A stretch of 64,000 bases of DNA, from positions 344,501-408,500 of the forward strand of contig CAJNDS010002122.1 in assembly GCA_905221605.1 (NCBI GenBank), given 5' to 3'. The notes under the pieces were generated by a model. It had not been told where the DNA came from. It saw only the letters and a program-made list of their open reading frames with translations, and ran no database searches. Positions 59,463 to 64,000 of this stretch are shown piece by piece. Both the position numbers and the translations under genes were made by a program. Position 1 is the first letter of the stretch. Each line of letters begins with the position of its first letter. This DNA is from Symbiodinium natans (lineage: Eukaryota > Sar > Dinophyceae > Suessiales > Symbiodiniaceae).

Positions 59463-59650
59463 TCACGTCCGGTCTTGGCGGCCCTCGCAAGTCACAGGCA
59501 AAGCAACAAAATGCAAGAGAGAGGAGCGAACTCTGGCCATCCTCCCACTTCTTTGCTTCAGCCAAGATCTTCGCAAACTTTCCCTCTTCTACAAGATGAG
59601 GGAGATCCGTGGCGGGTCCTACACGAATGCACCGGCTAACGCCCTAATTC
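59463..59650 (-). CDS. Exon candidate (long)
   Basis: After TTAG the minus strand reads GVSRCIRVGPATDLPHLVEE, then GKFAKILAEAKKWEDGQSS. Charged and helical; product unknown. The 3' part (below about 59525) may be intron. Confidence 0.62.
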
Positions 59651-59721
59651 GTGGCGCTGGTGGCTGGAGAACGACCCTAAATCCTAAATACCTAAACCCT
59701 AAACCCTAAACCCTAAATCCT

Positions 59722-59832
59722 AGCATGCCCGGCACAATGGAAGGAATTCCACGTCGGTACGACAAGGAGCACGCTGGAACCACCCCAGCAACCATCCTAG
59801 ACCCAGACAAGGCCCCTACCCTCGTATCCTAC
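59722..59832 (-). CDS. Exon candidate, several frames open
   Basis: The minus strand reads LGWFQRAPCRTDVEFLPLCR, then Ala-Cys and a stop. The plus strand is open too (GTMEGIPRRYDKEHAGTTPA). Strand and frame uncertain. Confidence 0.4.
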
Positions 59833-60084
59833 ACCTATTACCCTACGTAGACCCAGCTACCTGACCCAGATAACTTGCAAAACCAAAACATTGTTATGGT
59901 GACCTTTCTTGTCGGTTTGCAGTTCCTGGTCCCAGGAACCCGAAACCAGCCCAACAGCAATCCCTTTAGTCCCTAAACCCCATTCGCCTAAACCCTAAAC
60001 CCCAAACCCTAAACCCCAAACACTCAACCCTAAAACCTAAACCCTAAACCCAAATCCTGAACCCTAAACCCTAAACCCTAAACC

Positions 60085-60160
60085 TCTGTTGGGCCCAGGC
60101 CAGGAGGTTCACGGAAGTGCGCGCAGCTCTGCAAGTGTCTAGGATCCACTCCTTCGGGGC
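60085..60160 (-). CDS. Exon candidate
   Basis: The minus strand reads EGVDPRHLQSCAHFREPPGL, then Gly-Pro-Thr-Glu. Convincing. Confidence 0.55.
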
Positions 60161-60547
60161 TTGGAGGTTTTTAGAGTTTAGGGGTTTGGGTTTTGGGTTT
60201 AGGGTTTAGGACTCGGGGTTTGGGGTTTAGGGTTTGGGGTTTAGTGTCTGGGGTTTACAGTTTAAGGTTTAGGCTTGGGATTTTGGTCTTAGGGTTGTAG
60301 TGGAGAGCTTCGGTGCAGGGGTTTGGGTAAGACTGGGTTCTCTACTACAGACAGACCAGGTACTCCATATCACCCTAAATATCACCCTAGTCAGATGATG
60401 GGGGGAACTCAGTAAACAACAGGTAACAAAGTAGGAGTTATAAGTGCTGCGAGGTTAAAGGGGGTCCCAATTGAGGTTATCCTACTCAGCATCTCCACTT
60501 AAAACTGCTTACTAAGTCATCTGATCCTACAAGTCAACTGTATCCTG

Positions 60548-60815
60548 AAACACAAACCCCAAACCCCAAACCTCTGTGGACATGTAGAGGACATGTGGCT
60601 CCACTTGTCCATTTCGTGCGTGTAGCCATAGGGGTGTTGCACCAACGCCACACGGGGTTGTGCGTATATCCAATCTTGAAAATCAGCGGAGTGTGCTTTG
60701 CGAACACGAACTCAATCTCTCGCAGACTGTGCTCCAGAACCCTTCCAGCGAAGGCGTTGGGAAAAGGAACGCTGGAAGAAATGCAACCAAGCTCCATGCA
60801 CTCTGTATGAAGTTG
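60548..60815 (-). pseudogene. Frameshifted fragment of a KIGYTHNPVWRW protein
   Basis: One minus frame reads FPNAFAGRVLEHSLREIEFV, then FAKHTPLIFKIGYTHNPVWR and Trp-Cys. The sense then continues in a second frame (YGYTHEMDKWSHM) and a third (LYMSTE). KIG-x-T-x-x-P-x-x-R is the core of GIY-YIG/T5orf172-like nuclease domains, and I recall a family with IGxTHNPxWRW followed by YGY and KWS blocks as abundant in dinoflagellates. Two apparent indels make this copy look degraded unless they are assembly errors. Confidence 0.6.
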
Positions 60816-60881
60816 ACAAAGGCCCGGTGAATCCTTAACGTGGCTCCAAACCCTAAACCCCAAACCCTGAGCCCTGGCCGC

Positions 60882-60938
60882 CTCGACAAAAATAAGCCCC
60901 TGAGGACAGCCAAGGGCTTGGCACCAGACCAAGAGGGT
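60882..60938 (-). CDS. Exon candidate
   Basis: The minus strand reads LVWCQALGCPQGLIFVEAAR. Protein-like. It may belong to the same (degraded) gene as the fragment at 60.55-60.82 kb, since it is in the same frame. Confidence 0.5.
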
Positions 60939-61094
60939 TAAGAGCCCAATAGCCCGTCAGTGAGGAAATTTCTTTAAACAACAGAACGGACCCCTACCCT
61001 AAACCCTAAACCCTAAACCCTAAACCCTAAACCCTAAACCCTAAACCCTAAACCCTAAACCCTAAACCCCAAAACTTGTGAAGGTTAGGGCTCC

Positions 61095-61173
61095 AGGGGA
61101 GCTTATAGGTCTGCAAGCCCTGCGACCCAACGTCTGCCTTCCACCTCCTCAACCAAAGCTCACCAAACCGCAT
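61095..61173 (-). CDS. Exon candidate
   Basis: After TGCAG the minus strand reads two bases and then EPMRFGELWLRRWKADVGSQ, then GLQTYKLPW. Strong composition. Confidence 0.62.
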
Positions 61174-61189
61174 GGGTTCCCCTGCACCC

Positions 61190-61460
61190 TAAATCCTAAA
61201 CCCTAAACCCTAAACCCTAAACCCTAAACCCTAAACCCTAAACCCTAAACCCTAACCCTAAACCCTAAACCCTAAACCCTCTAAACCCTCTAAACCCAAA
61301 ACCCCCTAAACCCTCTAAACCCTCTAAACCCTCTAAACCCTCTAAACCCTCTAAACCCTCTAAACCCTAAACCCTCTAAACCCTCTAAACCCTCTAAACC
61401 CTCTAAACCCCCTAAACCCTCTAAACCCTAAACCCTAAACCCCCAACCCTAAACCCTAAA
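61190..61460. repeat. CCCTAAA and CCCTCTAAA arrays
   Basis: A canonical array (61197-61275) passes into a 9-mer CCCTCTAAA array (61276-61435). Confidence 0.96.
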
Positions 61461-61611
61461 CCTGCCCTCCCCCCCCCCCCCTTCTAGGTTCCCTTCACAT
61501 AGAGGGGGGGTAGAAGGGGCAACCCATGACAACAGGGGCCTCTCTGACCTTCCTCTTGGCCCTTAATTCAAGGGGTTTCTTGAAGGTAGGCACCTAGGGA
61601 ACCTTCCGGAA

Positions 61612-61735
61612 CCCTAAACCCTAAACCCTAAACCCTAAACCCTAAACCCTAAACCCTAAACCCTAAACCCTAAACCCTAAACCTTAAACCCTAAACCCTA
61701 AATACCCTAAACCCTAAACCCTAAACCCTAAACCC
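61612..61735. repeat. CCCTAAA array (about 17 units)
   Basis: Near-perfect array; nothing else seen up to 61990 except degenerate A/C-rich sequence. Confidence 0.96.
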
Positions 61736-62042
61736 GCCCCCCACCTTCTGGAAGCTTGAAGCTTGGGGTTCCCTTAAGAACCCTACAACTTAAGCCCCAA
61801 CCCAAAACCCCCACAACCCCCAAACCCTAAAACCCCCGAGTCGAAAACCCTAGACCCGAAAAACCCTAAACCCTAGCTCCCCCCAAACCCTAAAATTCTG
61901 AAAGCCCCCCAAAACCCTTAAAACCCTGAAGCCCACACAAAGCCATAAGAACCCTAAACTCCCCAAAAATCGCCCGAAACCAGCAAATAGAGGGGTGAAA
62001 AAAAAAAACCTACAGAACCCTCAACAACCCAAAAAAAGCCCG

Positions 62043-62125
62043 CAGCAGACGTGCCTGCACCTCTGGGTCGTAGAGGTCGAAGCCCATGTCGTACTCTGGG
62101 GCCGAGTTGTTGTCCTCCTGTGGGG
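62043..62125 (-). CDS. Exon candidate
   Basis: After CACAG the minus strand reads EDNNSAPEYDMGFDLYDPEV, then QARLLRA. Very convincing; product unknown. Confidence 0.65.
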
Positions 62126-62290
62126 TAGGTGTAGGGGGAAGGGTTTAGGGTTTAGGGTTTGGGGTTTGGGGTTTGGGGTTTGGGGTTTGGGGTTTGGGAT
62201 TTGGGGTTGGGGTTTGGGGTTGACACGGACTTGGAGTCAATGCGATCTATAAGTGAGACGGCTGATGCTTTAATCAGCATGTGTGGCATA

Positions 62291-62557
62291 TCATGCTTCC
62301 AGTTTGGTGATGATGTCACTCAATTTTGCACGCTGTTCTTGTAGGACTCCCAACCAAGCGTTTGTCTCTCGCTGAGACAGCTTTGAGGGTTTATGGCATT
62401 TTTGAAGGAATTTTTCGGATTTAGTCAGGAAATTAAACCGAGCATGGCAAAAGTGGCACGCTATGCCCTGGCGCTTCCACTCAGGACAAGCAACGTGCGG
62501 AACTTTGGAGATACCAAGATCAATATAATGATTAGCATCAAGAATGTTCTGTCGCAT
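62291..62557 (-). CDS. Long exon candidate (88 codons), possible C-terminus
   Basis: After CTCCAG the minus strand reads MRQNILDANHYIDLGISKVP, then HVACPEWKRQGIACHFCHAR, FNFLTKSEKFLQKCHKPSKL and SQRETNAWLGVLQEQRAKLS before a stop at 62291-62293. The C-terminal part looks like a coiled coil. GC is lower than in most islands. The plus strand also has a 69-codon frame, so confidence is moderate. Confidence 0.5.
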   Translation of the reverse strand: MRQNILDANHYIDLGISKVPHVACPEWKRQGIACHFCHARFNFLTKSEKFLQKCHKPSKLSQRETNAWLGVLQEQRAKLSDIITKLEA

Positions 62558-62671
62558 CTGGAGCAGTTGATTGGGGTTTGGGGTTTGGGGTTTAGGGTTT
62601 AGTATAGGGTTTAGGGTTTGGGGTTTGGGGTTTAGGGTTTAGGGTTTAGGGTTCAGGGTTTAGGGTTTATG

Positions 62672-62755
62672 AAACCACGGGAGGACCTGGAACTTAGAAC
62701 TTTACGTTGGTCCCCTGCACTACTGTCGAGGTCATAGCAGGCTTGCATAGGAGTA
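62672..62755 (-). CDS. Exon candidate
   Basis: The minus strand reads QACYDLDSSAGDQRKVLSSR, then SSRGF. Good composition; another frame (PAMTSTVVQGTNVKF then stop) is also open. Confidence 0.5.
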
Positions 62756-62799
62756 AAAACCCTAGGCCCTGAGCCCTAGGGGCGCTGAGGGTTCAGGGT

Positions 62800-62980
62800 T
62801 CAGGTTTCAGGGTTTAGGGTTCAGGGTTCAGGGTTCAGGGTTCAGGGTTTAGGGTTTAGGGTTTAGGGTTTAGGGTTTAGGGTTTAGGGTTTAGGGTTTA
62901 GGGTTTAGGGTTTAGGGTTCAGGGTTTAGGGTTTAGGGTTTAGGGTTTAGGGTTTAGGGTTTAGGGTTTAGGGTTTAGTG
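62800..62980. repeat. Telomere-type array with TTCAGGG block
   Basis: A TTCAGGG variant run passes into about 20 TTTAGGG units. Confidence 0.96.
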
Positions 62981-62999
62981 CGACCTCCGGAGCTTAGGG

Positions 63000-63082
63000 G
63001 TTGGTTTCAGGCCACACCTCGTAGCCCTGAAGGCCCCAGGTGAGGGAGAGCTCGATGGCATTGGTGATGGGCACCAGCCTTT
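63000..63082 (-). CDS. Exon candidate
   Basis: After AAAG the minus strand reads LVPITNAIELSLTWGLQGYE, then VWPETN. One of the most protein-like islands in the 5' part of the window. Confidence 0.65.
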
Positions 63083-63089
63083 GGGGTTT

Positions 63090-63375
63090 GGGGTTTAGGG
63101 CTTGGGGTTTAGGGTTAAGGGTTTAGGGTTTAGGGTTTAGGGTTTAGGGTTTAGGGCTTGGGGCTTGGGGTTTGGGGCTTGGGGTTTGGGGTTTAGGGTT
63201 TAGGGCTTGGGGCTTGGGGTTTGGGGCTTGGGGTTTAGGGTTTAGGGCTTGGGGCTTGGGGTTTAGGGCTTGGGGTTTAGGGTTTGGGGCTTGGGGCTTG
63301 GGGTTTGGGGCTTGGGGTTTGGGGTTTGGGGCTTGGGGTTTGGGGTTTGGGGTTTAGGGTTTAGGGTTTAAGGTT
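63090..63375. repeat. TTTGGGG / CTTGGGG variant array
   Basis: Mixed GGGGTTT, GGGGCTT and TTTAGGG units; source of the Gly-Leu-Gly-Phe-Trp frame, which is not a gene. Confidence 0.96.
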
Positions 63376-63381
63376 TAGGGT

Positions 63382-63430
63382 TTAGGATGAGCCCCTATAC
63401 ACCATGTAGCTGCACAACGTCGCCCCTGTA
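63382..63430 (-). CDS. Small exon candidate
   Basis: The minus strand reads YRGDVVQLHGV. Short. Confidence 0.35.
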
Positions 63431-63534
63431 ACCCTCGGGTGTTGGGGTTCGGGCTGAGGGGTGCCTCTAGGGGATTCGGACTCAGGATCGCGGAGGTTGA
63501 GGGTCTCAGGATCTTAGGGTTTTGCCTCAGGGGC

Positions 63535-63670
63535 GGTTTAGGGTTTAGGGTTTAGGGTTTAGGGTTTAGGGTTTAGGGTTTAGGGTTTAGGGTTTAGGGT
63601 TTAGGGTTTAGGGTTTAGGGTTTAGGGTTCAGGGTTTAGGGTTTAGGGTTTAGGGTTTAGGGTTTAGGGG
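63535..63670. repeat. Telomere-type array (about 19 units)
   Basis: Near-perfect TTTAGGG with one TTCAGGG unit. From 63671 to 64000 only degenerate units and unassigned sequence are seen. Confidence 0.96.
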
Positions 63671-64000
63671 GCAAAGGCTTCCAGTCATTCCCTACAAACC
63701 CTAGTAAGTCAAGCAACACCCATAACCCAAATATTTGAAGTTGGCAATTGGGGTGGACCCTAAACCTTAAAACCTGAAATCCGAAGCCTAAACCCCAAAG
63801 TCGAAAACGAGAGAGGTGTGGTAGTGACTGCGACCAATCGGGTTTAGGGTTCAGTTGGGGTTTAGCCCAACACCCTAAACCCTAATTAAACCCTCTGAGC
63901 CTTGAGCCCTAAACCCTGAAAATCCTCTGAGCCTTGAGCCGTAATGGCTCAACTCAAGGGCGGAGGCCCTCAACCCCCCCTTAATTCTCAAAAATATTCG

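Noticed and set aside
63090-63375. Long open frames of Gly-Leu-Gly-Phe-Arg-Val-Trp type here and at 47.4, 54.7 and 62.2 kb
   Set aside because: They are direct translations of TTTGGGG/TTTAGGG arrays, whose 7-base period keeps frames open; no unique sequence is encoded.

Overview
This window looks like nuclear DNA of a dinoflagellate alga (a chromerid or other alveolate is a weaker alternative). It is saturated with short arrays of the plant/alveolate telomere-type repeat (TTTAGGG on one strand, CCCTAAA on the other) and degenerate relatives. Between the arrays lie short unique islands, mostly 30-200 bases and about every 300-900 bases. Conventional long ORFs are nearly absent. The longest open frames are translations of the repeats themselves (Gly-Phe-Arg-Val-Trp strings, Thr-His strings, Leu-Ala strings) and are not genes.

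Read on the minus strand, most islands behave as small coding exons: they have an open frame with protein-like composition, an AG just upstream and a GT, GC or GA just downstream. The best case is a gene running from about 57.8 kb down to 45.2 kb. I could chain 21 exons of 33-222 bases in two runs (eight exons at 57.8-55.1 kb plus a possible ninth, and thirteen exons at 52.9-45.2 kb) with codon phase preserved at every junction I placed. The C-terminal run gives an uninterrupted membrane bundle of a Patched/Dispatched-type RND protein, including VGLSVDYCLHLAHAYNE, MGGAVTTIAGTAFLLPC and LTPLFIILGPTG. Eighteen donors could be assigned: 8 GT, 8 GC and 2 GA, the mixed usage known from dinoflagellates.

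Layout, read in the direction of transcription. 64-58 kb: about 16 isolated minus-strand exon candidates of unknown product, plus a frameshifted fragment with a KIG-T--P--R motif. 57.8-45.2 kb: the RND gene. 45-0.2 kb: about 70 further minus-strand exon candidates from several unrecognised genes, some ending in plausible stop codons (near 27.4, 22.5, 16.0, 13.9, 11.9, 8.2, 5.2 and 4.1 kb). One candidate start codon in a CCACCATGG context lies at 315. All confident exons share one strand, as expected for dinoflagellate unidirectional gene blocks.

Introns hold three things: telomere-type arrays, which often begin exactly at the donor (G|GTTTAGGG); several families of palindromic, MITE-like elements; and simple repeats or homopolymers. 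In at least three places one palindromic family occupies the whole intron, that is, it behaves as an introner element. In at least five places a telomere-type array sits inside the centre of such a palindrome. A larger nested foldback element lies at 19.08-19.84 kb. No rRNA, tRNA, CRISPR array or bacterial-type gene was seen. All exon calls are by eye; only the RND chain is checked by codon phase, and most exon edges elsewhere are good to about 5-15 bases.
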